64,000 bases of DNA from Pedosphaera parvula Ellin514 (GCF_000172555.1 NZ_ABOX02000002.1:186001-250000), one strand, 5' to 3'. Positions 25,313 to 35,350 are shown, counted from the first letter of the stretch. Notes: a model not told the origin generated them from the sequence alone. Made by a program: numbers and translations.

Positions 25313-28267
25313 ATGAAATACAAAAACCTTCAAGGTTGTAATTTGAGCGCAAAGCTTCTGGCCTCAGCGAAGGCGGCGTTTGCGGCTGCCTGCATCACGA
25401 TGTGCGGCGATTTGGCACAAGCGAGCCCTGTAATTAGCAACATCCATCCGGACGGCACATATCTGTTCCAGTCGTCAGGTGCCCTTTCTTTTACGGCCGC
25501 TTCTTCAGCGGCCATCACGAACATCTCGGTGCAATTAACCAGTACTACCCTGCCGGGGCAGAGTTTTCTGAAGGTGTTAACACTTACGCATGGATTGACT
25601 GTGACCGGCCCATCCAATAATGAAGGCGTTAGTGCCGCGTTGACAACCAATATGCTTTACACGGCCGTGATCCAGGTAACCGATGCCAACGGCCAGGCGA
25701 CGAGTTCCAGCGTATCTTTTGACACCATTGTTCCTGCTTTGACCTTTGAAGCGGAGGACTATGATTATACCAGCAACGGGGCGTCCGGGCTATTTATTGA
25801 CGGCCCACAAACGAATGCTTATCGGCATCTGGATGCGACTGAAGGGGTTGATTACAGCAGTCTCAATAATAACCACCAATTCGCATATCGTGGCGGAAAT
25901 GACAATGGCCTAAACACCGAAACTGTCGGTGATACGCCCCGGGCGCCGTATGTCGGAACGACGAATGTGGATTATGACGTGGGTTTCAATAACGGTGGCA
26001 ACTGGGCAAATTATACCAGGACCTATCCCGCAGGTGTTTACAATATCTACATGCGTGGCGCGGATGGGAATGGCACCCAGGCGGATGCAGCCAGTCTCTC
26101 GTTGGTAGTTGGTGGATCACCCAGCATCCTGGGTACGTTCTCCGTTCCCGCAATTGGAGGCTGGCAAAAATATAGTTGGGTGCCATTGAAGGACAGCGGT
26201 AACAATTTGGTCCAGTTTACCACCGACGGTTCCGTCCAAACCTTGAGAGTAACGACTGATCAAGGGAATTATAATGCTAATTTTTATTTGCTGGTGCCGG
26301 CAGACACCAATCCGCCGAATACCAGTGTCACCATTACCAATGTTTATCCGGATGGCTCGACAATGTTCCAGTTGAACAGCAACTTCTCCTTCACGGCCAG
26401 CGCTTCTGCCGGCATTGATCCGAGCGACATCACCGTGCAATTGGCTGCCACCAACCTGGCCGGCGTGGGATCGATAACGAATTTAACGGCTGGCAACGGG
26501 CTCACTGTGACAGGTTCGTCCACAAGTTGGAGCGTAAGCACTTCGTTGACCAGCAATATGGTTTATACTGCCTTCATTCAAGTAACTGATGGGAATGGCG
26601 GTTCATCGAGTTCGACCACATCCTTTGACACAATCATACCTGCTTACACTTTTGAAGCGGAGGATTTTGATTACGGTGGCGGGCTGTTCTTTGATAATCC
26701 GCAAACCAATGCCTACACCTTAAATGACGGCGTGAGCGGGATGGATTTTATCAACAACAACCCGGCGGCATACGCTTATGCGCGCATTGGTTTAAGCACG
26801 GAAACCGCCAGTGATACGCCTCGTTTGACACATGCGGGTTTTCAAGATTACGATCTGGGGAATGCTGTCGGTGGTAACTGGGGGAATTACACCCGAACAT
26901 ATCCTGCCGGTATTTATAATATCTTCCTGCGTGCTGCGGATGGCAATGGCAGCACCACGGACAGTGCCAGCATGTCTTTGGTGACCAGTGGGCTTGGCAC
27001 GAGCAGCCAGACAACCTCAAAATTAGGAACATTCTCCGTGCCTGCCACGGGCGGTTGGCAAAAATATACCTGGGTGCCGTTGAGAGATGTTGCTGGAAAC
27101 CTCGTGCAATTTACTGGCGGCTCGGTAAAGACCTTGAGGTTTACCACGGATAACGGAAATTATAACGCGAACTTCTTCCTGCTCATGCCGGCGATTCCCA
27201 TCGTCAGTGATTTTCAACCGGACGGCACAGCGTTATTCCAATACACGAATGCGTTGAGTTTCGTAGCCCATTCTTCGGTCGGAATTACTGCCAGTAATAT
27301 CATGGTTAATCTGGACGGAGTGAATGTCACTGGTCTGGTTCTTGGTGGCTCCTTGACCAGCCGGACGGTGAGTTATCCCGTGTCAGTAAACACGTATCAT
27401 ACTGCAATCGTCACCCTGACGGACAGCGTCGGTACCACCACTTCAACGAACAGCTTCGGCACCTTCAATTCAACCAATTATACGTGGGAGGCGGCGGACT
27501 ATGACTACGGCGGTGGGCGATTCTTCGACAATCCGCAGGTTGGCTCCTATGCCGGCTTGTCTTCCGTGCCGGGTGTGGACAATCATCAATCGGATTTAGG
27601 TGCGCAGCCATTCAACTATCGTCTCAATTCTCCCGCTCCATCAACCACACCTTCTGGTGATTTGCCAAGAGATCAGTTTGGGCCGGGAACAACCAATTAC
27701 AATATTGGATTTTTCGGCGGCGGCTCATGGTGCAACTATACCCGGCATTATCCAGCCGGAACTTACTACGTTATCGGACGGTTTGCAGAAGGAGCAGCAC
27801 CCACCGAAGCCATCCTGTCGCAGGTGACTAGCGGTTTTGGCACCAGCACGCAAACGACGAACTTCCTGGGTAATTTCTCCATCCAGGTTGGCGGATGGTC
27901 AACCTGGGAATGGGCTTCCTTAAAGGATGGAAATGGCGACCTGGTCAAACTCACGCTTGATGGTTCGACCAATACACTCCAACTGAGTGGCTCGCCGGTG
28001 ATTGGACATCCGGAAGTCAACGTGAACTTCCTCATGTTGGTGCCAACCACCCCGGCACTTAAGCTCAAGATGTCGGTCAGCGGCGGAAACGTTGCGATTT
28101 CGTTCCCGACGGTAACGGGATCGACCTATCAGGTTCAGTACAAGAACCATTTGACTGACGCAACTTGGAGTTCGCTCGGCTCATCTGTTTCCGGCAATAA
28201 TGCCGTTAGAACCGTTAACGACACGGTTGGTGGGGGCAGCCGCTTCTACCGCGTTCAGGTTCAATAA
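25313..28267 (+). CDS. Secreted protein with three Ig-like/CBM6-like repeat units
   Basis: This 984-residue protein has a signal sequence (hydrophobic segment near residues 20-38, cleavage near AQASP). Three repeat units follow. Each is an Ig-like stretch beginning with an HPDGTYLFQ or YPDGSTMFQ-type motif, then a CBM6/35-like module with FEAEDYDY, GGNWANYTRTYPAGVYNIY and GWQKYSWVPLKD. The units start near residues 40, 340 and 635. The C-terminus is a beta-rich tail (STYQVQYKNHLTDATWSSLG) ending FYRVQVQ, as in other secreted verrucomicrobial proteins. No catalytic domain is visible, so it probably binds carbohydrate at the cell surface. It lies between the response regulator and a pseudopilin gene. 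Confidence 0.82.
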   Translation: MKYKNLQGCNLSAKLLASAKAAFAAACITMCGDLAQASPVISNIHPDGTYLFQSSGALSFTAASSAAITNISVQLTSTTLPGQSFLKVLTLTHGLTVTGPSNNEGVSAALTTNMLYTAVIQVTDANGQATSSSVSFDTIVPALTFEAEDYDYTSNGASGLFIDGPQTNAYRHLDATEGVDYSSLNNNHQFAYRGGNDNGLNTETVGDTPRAPYVGTTNVDYDVGFNNGGNWANYTRTYPAGVYNIYMRGADGNGTQADAASLSLVVGGSPSILGTFSVPAIGGWQKYSWVPLKDSGNNLVQFTTDGSVQTLRVTTDQGNYNANFYLLVPADTNPPNTSVTITNVYPDGSTMFQLNSNFSFTASASAGIDPSDITVQLAATNLAGVGSITNLTAGNGLTVTGSSTSWSVSTSLTSNMVYTAFIQVTDGNGGSSSSTTSFDTIIPAYTFEAEDFDYGGGLFFDNPQTNAYTLNDGVSGMDFINNNPAAYAYARIGLSTETASDTPRLTHAGFQDYDLGNAVGGNWGNYTRTYPAGIYNIFLRAADGNGSTTDSASMSLVTSGLGTSSQTTSKLGTFSVPATGGWQKYTWVPLRDVAGNLVQFTGGSVKTLRFTTDNGNYNANFFLLMPAIPIVSDFQPDGTALFQYTNALSFVAHSSVGITASNIMVNLDGVNVTGLVLGGSLTSRTVSYPVSVNTYHTAIVTLTDSVGTTTSTNSFGTFNSTNYTWEAADYDYGGGRFFDNPQVGSYAGLSSVPGVDNHQSDLGAQPFNYRLNSPAPSTTPSGDLPRDQFGPGTTNYNIGFFGGGSWCNYTRHYPAGTYYVIGRFAEGAAPTEAILSQVTSGFGTSTQTTNFLGNFSIQVGGWSTWEWASLKDGNGDLVKLTLDGSTNTLQLSGSPVIGHPEVNVNFLMLVPTTPALKLKMSVSGGNVAISFPTVTGSTYQVQYKNHLTDATWSSLGSSVSGNNAVRTVNDTVGGGSRFYRVQVQ

Positions 28268-28295
28268 ATTCCTGAGTAAAGTCGCATGAAGTATC

Positions 28296-28334
28296 CTCTT
28301 CCAGCAGCCGGCGATCGCGTGGCTGCTGGAAGAG
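28296..28334 (+). promoter_or_regulatory. Perfect 14-bp hairpin in the leader of the pseudopilin gene
   Basis: CTCTTCCAGCAGCC (28296-28309) and GGCTGCTGGAAGAG (28321-28334) are exact inverted repeats with an 11-nt loop. The ribosome binding site AAGGAG follows directly and the start codon is at 28358. No T-run follows. It may reduce read-through from the upstream gene, stabilise the downstream mRNA or regulate translation. An analogous hairpin precedes the second pseudopilin gene at 50298. Confidence 0.75.
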
Positions 28335-28357
28335 ATTCAAGGAGAGAAAAAATTAGT

Positions 28358-29239
28358 ATGAACATGCCAAACAGTTTTATTGGTCATTTCCGTAGTGAGG
28401 CTGTTGCCAAACGGAATGGTTTTACCTTGATTGAGTTACTGGTGGTTATCGCCATTATAGCCATACTTGCGGGTTTGCTCCTGCCCGCGTTGTCTAAAGC
28501 AAAGATCAGGGCTCAGGGAACCTCATGTCTCAACAACATGAAACAGTTGCAGTTGGCCAGCATCCTTTATGCTGGTGATAACGACGATATAATACCGTAC
28601 AATGAGGGACATCCGGATGGCGCTGGTTCGATCATTGGTGTTGCTCCGAGCAGCCCAAACTGGGTTGCGGGAAGTTTTGCGTTCAGCGGTGGTGGTGGAT
28701 CTTCTCCTGCTGGAGCAGAAACCAATACGTTTCTTCTCGGAGTGCTGGGGAATAGCGATCCGACCATTGGACAATTAGTGGGGTCCATTGGGAGCTATGC
28801 AAAAAATGCCGGCGTGTATCGTTGCCCCGCAGACCATAGTCTAGACCCGGTGTCCAAGCAACCGCGCGTGCGGTCTTGTTCGGCAAACTGCTATGTTGGA
28901 ACATCGCCCTTTGCCAAGAAATACGATCCCGGTGAGATCCTCCCTGCATACACTGTGTTCTCGAAATACTCTGATTTCAACTCCAAATTAGGCAGTTCAG
29001 ACGCCTTCGTTTTCCTGGACGAAAATCCGTTGCTGCTTAACGATGGTTTCTTCCTGGTCCGTCCAACGAGTCTCAACGACCGGCCCGCTGTAAATCACGG
29101 CGATTCCACTTCGTTCACATTTGCTGACGGTCATGCCCAGCTTAAAAAATGGAAAAATGTGTTTTTAACTCCGAACAGCACGGACGGAACCGCCTCAGAT
29201 AACCAGTGGCTGATAAGCCATGCCACGGTTTTGCAATAA
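28358..29239 (+). CDS. Pseudopilin-like protein (prepilin N-terminal methylation motif, H-x9-DG)
   Basis: This 293-residue protein begins at ATG 28358 with AAGGAG upstream; the longer frame from 28286 crosses the hairpin and is unlikely. After a short basic leader it has the type IV prepilin motif [20 protein letters not shown], cut by a prepilin peptidase before Phe. The rest is a soluble domain with [15 protein letters not shown], the H-x9-DG signature common in Verrucomicrobiota, Planctomycetota and Lentisphaerota. Such proteins are numerous in these phyla and their function is unclear. Here the gene sits beside polysaccharide-binding and sensing genes. Confidence 0.9.
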   Translation: MNMPNSFIGHFRSEAVAKRNGFTLIELLVVIAIIAILAGLLLPALSKAKIRAQGTSCLNNMKQLQLASILYAGDNDDIIPYNEGHPDGAGSIIGVAPSSPNWVAGSFAFSGGGGSSPAGAETNTFLLGVLGNSDPTIGQLVGSIGSYAKNAGVYRCPADHSLDPVSKQPRVRSCSANCYVGTSPFAKKYDPGEILPAYTVFSKYSDFNSKLGSSDAFVFLDENPLLLNDGFFLVRPTSLNDRPAVNHGDSTSFTFADGHAQLKKWKNVFLTPNSTDGTASDNQWLISHATVLQ

Positions 29240-29461
29240 CCCAGCCAGTCGGGCGGCAGGCACTGCCCCATTACTTGAGCGAAAAGTGATCCGAGGAGAC
29301 TTTCCGCAAAGATTGATTCCATCTGCAAAAGAAGCCTTTCAAGGAACTTGTTCCAGCCTAATCTGAAACGGTCGCGGCCTCTGGGCTAACTGCATTGTCA
29401 GTTTCAAGACTGATTGCGCATGCTTGTGTGGCAATGCAGATGCAAGCGTGTGTTTAAGCGC

Positions 29462-29478
29462 CAAAGGTTTGACCTTTG
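29462..29478. promoter_or_regulatory. Short palindrome upstream of the DUF2760/Hsp70 cassette
   Basis: CAAAGGT-TTG-ACCTTTG is an exact inverted repeat with 7-bp arms, 29 nt before the DUF2760 start. It could be an operator or a leader hairpin for the cassette. No recurrence was noticed elsewhere. Confidence 0.35.
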
Positions 29479-29507
29479 CTTTAGACGCAGTAACTTATGC
29501 TTCCTTT

Positions 29508-30059
29508 ATGGAAGATAAGAACCAGTCTGAACCCTCGTTTTTTACTCGTTTGGGCACGGCCATGAGCTGTTTTTGGCGGGCCCTGTCCAACCCGACTTTT
29601 GCGCGGCAGGTTGCTCTGTTGCTGCGTGAACCAGAGAAAACCGCCCAGCCGAAAGTAGCAGAGCGACCGCCTGAACAGGTCCACGCTTCGGGCCTTTTCA
29701 TGTTGTCGATGCTCCAGCGTGAAGGTCGCCTGATTGATTTTGTCCAGGAGGATGTGGCGACTTTTTCTGATGCCGACATTGGTTCCGCAGCACGGGTGGT
29801 GCATGCAGGTTGCCGCAAAGTATTGTCAGAATACCTCGCGCTCGAACCGGTGCTGAAGCAGGCCGAAGGGGACAGTGTGACCGTGCCGGCTGGTTTTGAC
29901 GCGCAACGTATCCGGCTCACCGGCAATGTAGCAGGCCAGCCGCCGTTTCGTGGAGCGCTCAAACACCACGGCTGGGTGACGACGGGAGTACGCCTGCCAA
30001 AGGTATCCGAAACACTAGACCCGCGCGTGCTCGCACCGGCGGAAGTGGAACTTAGCTAG
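29508..30059 (+). CDS. DUF2760 domain protein of the Hsp70 cassette
   Basis: This 183-residue protein starts at ATG 29508 (MEDKNQSEPSFFTRLG); the open frame extends to 29424 but without a better start. Its body (SGLFMLSMLQREGRLIDFVQ, then FRGALKHHGWVTTGVRLPKV) matches what I know of DUF2760, which is found with pairs of unusual Hsp70 proteins. The stop is 9 nt before the first Hsp70 gene, so the three genes form an operon. Function is unknown. It is predicted to be cytoplasmic. Confidence 0.82.
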   Translation: MEDKNQSEPSFFTRLGTAMSCFWRALSNPTFARQVALLLREPEKTAQPKVAERPPEQVHASGLFMLSMLQREGRLIDFVQEDVATFSDADIGSAARVVHAGCRKVLSEYLALEPVLKQAEGDSVTVPAGFDAQRIRLTGNVAGQPPFRGALKHHGWVTTGVRLPKVSETLDPRVLAPAEVELS

Positions 30060-30068
30060 GAGATTTTC

Positions 30069-31907
30069 ATGGCTCATTATTCAATTGGCATCGACCTGGG
30101 CACCACGAATAACGCGGTGTCCTACCTGAACCTCGAGGAAGGCAAAGCGCGCGGACGGGACCAGACCATGCTTTCGCTCGCACAAGTCACGTCGGTTGGC
30201 AGCGCGGAAGAAAGAACTTTGCTCCCGTCGTTCCTTTATCTGCCCAACGAACAAGAGTTTCCCGCAGGCAGTCTCGCGTTGCCGTGGGACAAGAAAAGGA
30301 AGGACGAGATCATTGGCGAATTTGCACGCACTCACGGTGCCAAGGTTCCGATGCGCCTGGTGTCGTCGGCCAAGAGCTGGCTGTGTCATTCGGGCGTGGA
30401 TCGTTTAAGTGCCATCCTGCCATGGCAGGCACCGGCTGATGTTAAACGTATGTCTCCGTTGGAGGTGTCTGTCCGTTATCTCAGCCACATGCGCGAGGCC
30501 TGGGATCATCAGTTCAAGAAAGATCCGCTGGCGGAACAGGAAGTCGTCCTGACCGTGCCAGCCTCCTTCGATGCTGCGGCGCGCGAACTCACGCTCAAGG
30601 CGGCGGAACAAGCTGGTTTGCCGCACGTCACTCTCATCGAAGAACCACAAGCTGCGCTTTACGCCTGGTGCGAAGCGATGGGCGAAGGGTTTCGTAAACA
30701 GGTGCGTCCCGGCGAAGTGATCCTCGTCGTGGACGTCGGCGGCGGCACCACGGACCTCTCGCTGATTGCCGTGGCGGAGAAGGATGGCGAAGTGCAGCTT
30801 ACCCGGGTGGCGGTCGGCGATCATATTTTACTTGGCGGCGACAACATGGACCTCGCACTCGCGCATCCCATCAGCCAGCGTCTGGCTGCAGAAGGAAAGA
30901 AACTCGATGCCTGGCAATTCAATGCGCTTACCTTCGCGTGTCGCCAGGCCAAGGAGCAGATGTTTGCGGACGCGAAATTGAAAAAAGTTCCGCTCGTCAT
31001 TCCCGGACGGGGGTCGTCGCTCATTGGCGGCACGATCAAAGCCGAGTTGACCCGCGAAGAGTTGACGCAGGTCCTGACCGATGGATTTTTTCCAAAAACA
31101 GCGGTTACGGAGCTACCGCAAACTGCCCGTCGCACCGGCCTCACGCAGATGGCATTGCCGTATGCTCAGGATGCCGCCGTTACACGTCATCTGGCAGCCT
31201 TTCTTACCCGTCAGGCCCGGGCGCTTGCGACCGCGCTAGATTCGCCGGTGAAGGTGACCGGACAGACATTCGTCCATCCGACGGCTGTGCTTTTCAATGG
31301 AGGCGTTTTCAAAGCCACTCCGCTCAAGAATCGTGTCATTGAAGTCCTCAACCAATGGCTTTCGGTCGATGGAGGACAATCGGTGAAGGAGTTGGAAGGG
31401 GCGGATCTGGATCTGGCCGTTGCCCGGGGTGCGGCCTATTACGGTTGGGTAAAGCAGGGCCACGGCTTGCGCATTCGTGGAGGGACTGCGCGCGCTTATT
31501 ACGTTGGGGTGGAGACGGCGATGCCGGCTGTTCCGGGCATGGAGCCGCCCGTCAAGGCGCTTTGCGTCGCGCCGTTCGGCATGGAAGAGGGCACTTTGGC
31601 CGATGTGCCGCCGCAAGAGTTTGGCCTGGTTGTTGGGGAACCGACACGCTTCCGTTTTTTCTCCAGTTCAGTTCGCCGCGACGACCGGGTTGGAACCATG
31701 ATCGAGGATGTTGCCGACAACGATGAACTTGAGGAAGTCGCGCCGATCGAAAGCACATTGCCATCTACAGCAGGCAATGAAGGCAAACTGGTGCCGGTGA
31801 ACCTGCAAGCTGCCGTCACGGAGATCGGCACTCTGGAGTTGCGTTGCCTTGAGAAGGGCGGAGCAGGGCGATGGAAGCTGGAGCTGAATGTCCGGCTAAA
31901 GGAATAG
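30069..31907 (+). CDS. Hsp70-family ATPase, non-canonical (first of a pair)
   Basis: This 612-residue protein has the Hsp70 nucleotide-binding signatures IGIDLGTTNNAVSY, VVDVGGGTTDLSLI and a late VLFNGGVFK motif, followed by a shortened beta-sandwich region. It lacks the long helical lid and C-terminal tail of DnaK, and no DnaJ or GrpE gene is nearby. GGAG 9 nt upstream of ATG 30069 serves as ribosome binding site. The next Hsp70 gene begins 20 nt after it. The substrates of this cassette are unknown; a specialised chaperone or polymer-assembly role is possible. Confidence 0.88.
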   Translation: MAHYSIGIDLGTTNNAVSYLNLEEGKARGRDQTMLSLAQVTSVGSAEERTLLPSFLYLPNEQEFPAGSLALPWDKKRKDEIIGEFARTHGAKVPMRLVSSAKSWLCHSGVDRLSAILPWQAPADVKRMSPLEVSVRYLSHMREAWDHQFKKDPLAEQEVVLTVPASFDAAARELTLKAAEQAGLPHVTLIEEPQAALYAWCEAMGEGFRKQVRPGEVILVVDVGGGTTDLSLIAVAEKDGEVQLTRVAVGDHILLGGDNMDLALAHPISQRLAAEGKKLDAWQFNALTFACRQAKEQMFADAKLKKVPLVIPGRGSSLIGGTIKAELTREELTQVLTDGFFPKTAVTELPQTARRTGLTQMALPYAQDAAVTRHLAAFLTRQARALATALDSPVKVTGQTFVHPTAVLFNGGVFKATPLKNRVIEVLNQWLSVDGGQSVKELEGADLDLAVARGAAYYGWVKQGHGLRIRGGTARAYYVGVETAMPAVPGMEPPVKALCVAPFGMEEGTLADVPPQEFGLVVGEPTRFRFFSSSVRRDDRVGTMIEDVADNDELEEVAPIESTLPSTAGNEGKLVPVNLQAAVTEIGTLELRCLEKGGAGRWKLELNVRLKE

Positions 31908-31927
31908 TCGCTCAGTTTGGTTCCGGC

Positions 31928-34714
31928 ATGACTCAGGCTCCATACATTATCGGAATTGACCTCGGCACCACGAACTGCGCATTGGCATCCATACAGGTGG
32001 AGCAGGGCGCGGACGTGCCGGTGCTTGACTTTCCGATTCCACAATTGCAGCGGCCAGGAGAACTTGTAGAGCGACGGTTGCTGCCTTCCTGCTTGTATGT
32101 TCCCGGCGAGCACGAGCTGCCACCCGGTTCAACCAGCCTGCCTTGGGGCGAGTCGCCCAAACTGATCGCTGGTGAGTTTGCGCGTTGGCAAGGCTCGCGT
32201 GTGCCGGGGCGGTTGGTGGCATCCGCAAAAAGCTGGCTTTGTCATCCCGGCGTGGACCGCTCGGCTCCAATACTGCCTTGGGGCGCGCCAGCCGAGTTGC
32301 ACAAAATCTCGCCGGTGGAAGCTTCCGCCCAATTGCTTGCGCATTTGACTGCAGCTTGGAACTTCGCCCATCCCAACGCACCCTTGGCGGAGCAGGAAGT
32401 CGTTATTACTGTGCCTGCATCATTCGACGAGGTGGCTCGTGCCTTGACAGTTAGCGCCGCGCGGCAGGCTGGGCTCGAAAAATTCACGCTCGTGGAGGAA
32501 CCGCAGGCTGCATTCTACGATTTTACCGCCCATCATCGACGCAATCTTGCCGACGCATTAAAAGATGTTCGCCTGGTGTTGGTGGTGGATGTCGGTGGCG
32601 GCACCACGGATTTCACCCTGATTCAAGTTGGCATTACCCCTGAGGGACCGGGTTTACGGCGCATTGCGGTGGGCGATCATCTGATGCTGGGCGGAGATAA
32701 CATGGATGCCGCGCTGGCTCGTTTGGTCGAGGAGCGATTAGTCGCTGGTGGCCGAAAGCTCAGCGCCACTCAATGGACACAGTTGGTGCAAGCCACGCGC
32801 GACGCAAAGGAATCGCTGCTCAGCGCCAGTGGCCCCGAACGACACGGCATTGCACTCGTCGCTGAAGGCAGCCGCCTGTTAGGCGGAACGCTTTCGTCCG
32901 AACTCCGGCGAGACGAAACGGAACGCCTGATCCTGGATGGCTTCTTTCCCGCGTGTGCCCCCGATGAAGCGCCACGGCGCGCAGCCCGAGTGGCTTTGCA
33001 GGAATTGGGATTGCCTTACACACAAGAGCCCGCGATCACTCGTCATCTGGCTGCATTCCTTCGCCAACATGCGAAGGCGGGTTTCAGTGCACTTGGCGAA
33101 ATGGTGTCAACGGCTGCGCTTCCCCGGCCGGATGCGATTTTGCTCAACGGTGGCGCATTCAATTCACCTAAGATTGCCGAGCGCCTGTTGGAGGTGGTTT
33201 CCTCGTGGTGGCCGGATGCGCCGCGCATTCGCTTGTTGCCGCATTACTCGTTGGAAATGGCCGTCGCCCGGGGAGCGGCGTATTACGGACTCGCCCGGCG
33301 GGGCTTGGGACAACGCATTGGAGGCGGAGCAGCCCATGCGTTTTATGTCGGGCTGGCAACGGAAAAGGAAGAAACCACGCGACACGCACTCTGCCTCATC
33401 CCAAGAGGGCATGAGGAAGGCCAGCCGGTGGACCTGGCTGCGCAACCGTTTACGCTGACACTGGGACGACCAGTGCAATTTCCACTTTTTTCCACCACCG
33501 CAGACCGCATTGACCGACCGGGCGACCTGGTTGAAATCAGCGAGGAATTCCGCGCCCTGCCACCCATTCACACACTGCTTAAAGATGCCGGCGGAAAGAC
33601 CGCGTCAGTGCCGGTGCATTTGCGTGCGATGCTGACGGAATTGGGCACGCTGGAGTTGTGGTGCGTTTCAGATGCCACGAATGGGCGCTGGCGTCTGGAG
33701 TTTGAGTTGCGCGGGGCAGTGGAGAAACCGGTCACGACCGTAACCGAAGCCATGCCCGCCCGTTCGGAAGAAGCGCGTGAAATCGTTGAACGCGTCTATG
33801 GACAGCACGCGCCGCCGGGAGGGCAAAAAGAGGCGAAGCAACTCAGCCGAACTTTGGAAGGTGTCATTGGTCCGCGAGAGACGTGGAGATTGCCACTCCT
33901 GCGTGAGCTGTGGAGCACGCTTCACGCTGGCGCAAAGCGACGTCGGCGTTCCGTGGACCATGAGCGCGTCTTCCTTCAATTGATGGGTTACAGCCTGCGT
34001 CCCGGATTTGGGTACGCACTTGATGATTGGCGATGCGAGGAGACTTTCCGGCTTTTCGGAGACGGTGTCACATTTCATGCGGCGCAACCGGTATGGAACG
34101 AGTTCTGGATAATGTGGCGTCGTGTTGCCGGTGGACTGAACGAAGCGCAACAACTCGAAATGTGGAATTATCTTAAACCGCATCTCGCCCGGAGCATTCC
34201 GCCAGACGCTCCAAAATCACTACCGAAACTTAAGGGCGTTCAGCCGCAAGGCCTGGAAGAGATGGTCCGAACCGCGGCGTCACTTGAGCATCTTCCACCT
34301 GCGGAAAAGGTGGAGCTCGGCAATTGGATTGCATCGCGGTTGAAAAATCGAGCCGCCACTGCCGGCCCATGGGCATGGGCATTGGGCCGACTCGGCGCGC
34401 GTGAGCCGATTTATGGGAGCAGTCATAAAACCGTGGAACCTGCGCAAGCGGCGGAATGGCTGTCGCTCTTATTGGAGATCGGGCTGAGCAGTGCTGACGG
34501 CACGGCGTTTGCGGTTGCACAACTGGCACGGTTGACCGGAGATCGTGCCCGCGATCTCGATGAAAGCATCCGAGCGAGGGCGGCAGAGGCACTCAAAGCT
34601 GTGAGCGCACCGGAACCGTGGCTGCGGATGATTACGGAGATTGTCATTATGGAAGCGGCTGATGAGGCACGAGCTTTGGGAGATAGCCTGCCGCTCGGTC
34701 TACAATTAAGGTAG
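31928..34714 (+). CDS. Hsp70-family ATPase with C-terminal DUF3731-like domain
   Basis: This 928-residue protein starts at ATG 31928 (MTQAPYIIGIDLGTTNCALA). The first 600 or so residues resemble the preceding Hsp70 (VVDVGGGTTDFTLI, ILLNGGAFNS), showing an old tandem duplication. From about residue 620 a helical extension (REIVERVYGQHAPPGGQKEA, RRRSVDHERVFLQLMGYSLR) corresponds to DUF3731. A longer in-frame start at 31871 would overlap the previous gene. It is probably co-transcribed with the DUF2760 and first Hsp70 genes, a set I recognise from several phyla but with no assigned task. Confidence 0.87.
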   Translation: MTQAPYIIGIDLGTTNCALASIQVEQGADVPVLDFPIPQLQRPGELVERRLLPSCLYVPGEHELPPGSTSLPWGESPKLIAGEFARWQGSRVPGRLVASAKSWLCHPGVDRSAPILPWGAPAELHKISPVEASAQLLAHLTAAWNFAHPNAPLAEQEVVITVPASFDEVARALTVSAARQAGLEKFTLVEEPQAAFYDFTAHHRRNLADALKDVRLVLVVDVGGGTTDFTLIQVGITPEGPGLRRIAVGDHLMLGGDNMDAALARLVEERLVAGGRKLSATQWTQLVQATRDAKESLLSASGPERHGIALVAEGSRLLGGTLSSELRRDETERLILDGFFPACAPDEAPRRAARVALQELGLPYTQEPAITRHLAAFLRQHAKAGFSALGEMVSTAALPRPDAILLNGGAFNSPKIAERLLEVVSSWWPDAPRIRLLPHYSLEMAVARGAAYYGLARRGLGQRIGGGAAHAFYVGLATEKEETTRHALCLIPRGHEEGQPVDLAAQPFTLTLGRPVQFPLFSTTADRIDRPGDLVEISEEFRALPPIHTLLKDAGGKTASVPVHLRAMLTELGTLELWCVSDATNGRWRLEFELRGAVEKPVTTVTEAMPARSEEAREIVERVYGQHAPPGGQKEAKQLSRTLEGVIGPRETWRLPLLRELWSTLHAGAKRRRRSVDHERVFLQLMGYSLRPGFGYALDDWRCEETFRLFGDGVTFHAAQPVWNEFWIMWRRVAGGLNEAQQLEMWNYLKPHLARSIPPDAPKSLPKLKGVQPQGLEEMVRTAASLEHLPPAEKVELGNWIASRLKNRAATAGPWAWALGRLGAREPIYGSSHKTVEPAQAAEWLSLLLEIGLSSADGTAFAVAQLARLTGDRARDLDESIRARAAEALKAVSAPEPWLRMITEIVIMEAADEARALGDSLPLGLQLR

Positions 34715-34805
34715 GCACGCTTCAGACTTGATGCGGTTCTTCGTGTTGCTTTCCAACAACCACCAAAATCTTTCAATAGCCACGAAAAGGCACAAAAACC
34801 GCAAA

Positions 34806-34874
34806 AGTAACTGGCATCGGATCGCGAAAGGGGGGAGGATTTTTGCTTTGATATACAACGGCTGGTTCGGATAT
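34806..34874 (+). repeat. About 69-bp dispersed repeat, copy 1
   Basis: This copy lies directly upstream of the small gene at 34886. It matches 35741-35809, with an identical 25-bp core (34832-34856 and 35768-35792) containing TTTGCTTTGATATAC, and diverged flanks that include GGTTGGTTCG-like ends. The core could carry a promoter -10 (GATATAC). The preceding DNA (34770-34806) is A-rich and repetitive in character. Confidence 0.7.
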
Positions 34875-34885
34875 TAGAAGCGGGT

Positions 34886-35350
34886 ATGAATAGTTCGGCA
34901 TGTATGAGAGTAGTCACTTTTCTAGTGCTATTGGTTTTCACGGGACACGCCGAAGAACGCTCCCCGGACGGAATGATTCCGGTAGCCAAATTTGTTGTCT
35001 CAGCACCTGCGTCCGGCAAATACGTACCGTGGCGTGATCCCAAAGATTCCCCAAAATGGTATGCGGGCGAGCTGGTCGTCATCAGTGAATCTTCGTTCCA
35101 TTATTCTCAGTTTTCAGATGCCATCGATCCTAATCGGCCCGAACGTGACTATTCCGGCAAGCTGTCTGTTTTCAAAGACCACATTTACCTAGACCATCCC
35201 GGCGTTCCTTTTCCTTATCGGATATCGGGAGTGGCTGACGGAGTGCAAGTTTTGTTGACTTGGGAGGGTTATGAGCAATGGAAACGGACGAAGAAGGTTT
35301 TTGAGTTGAACCTATTATATCTTGAGAAAACTCCGAAGCCGAAGAAATAA
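34886..35350 (+). CDS. Small exported hypothetical protein
   Basis: This 154-residue protein has a likely signal peptide (MNSSACMRVVTFLVLLVFTG, cleavage near HAEE). I do not recognise the mature part. It is beta-rich with aromatic and proline clusters (GKYVPWRDPKDSPKWYAGEL, HYSQFSDAIDPNRPERDY) and ends in a basic KPKK. The start lies 11 nt after repeat copy 1, with GAAGCGGG upstream. It stands alone between the Hsp70 cassette and another unknown gene. Confidence 0.6.
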   Translation: MNSSACMRVVTFLVLLVFTGHAEERSPDGMIPVAKFVVSAPASGKYVPWRDPKDSPKWYAGELVVISESSFHYSQFSDAIDPNRPERDYSGKLSVFKDHIYLDHPGVPFPYRISGVADGVQVLLTWEGYEQWKRTKKVFELNLLYLEKTPKPKK

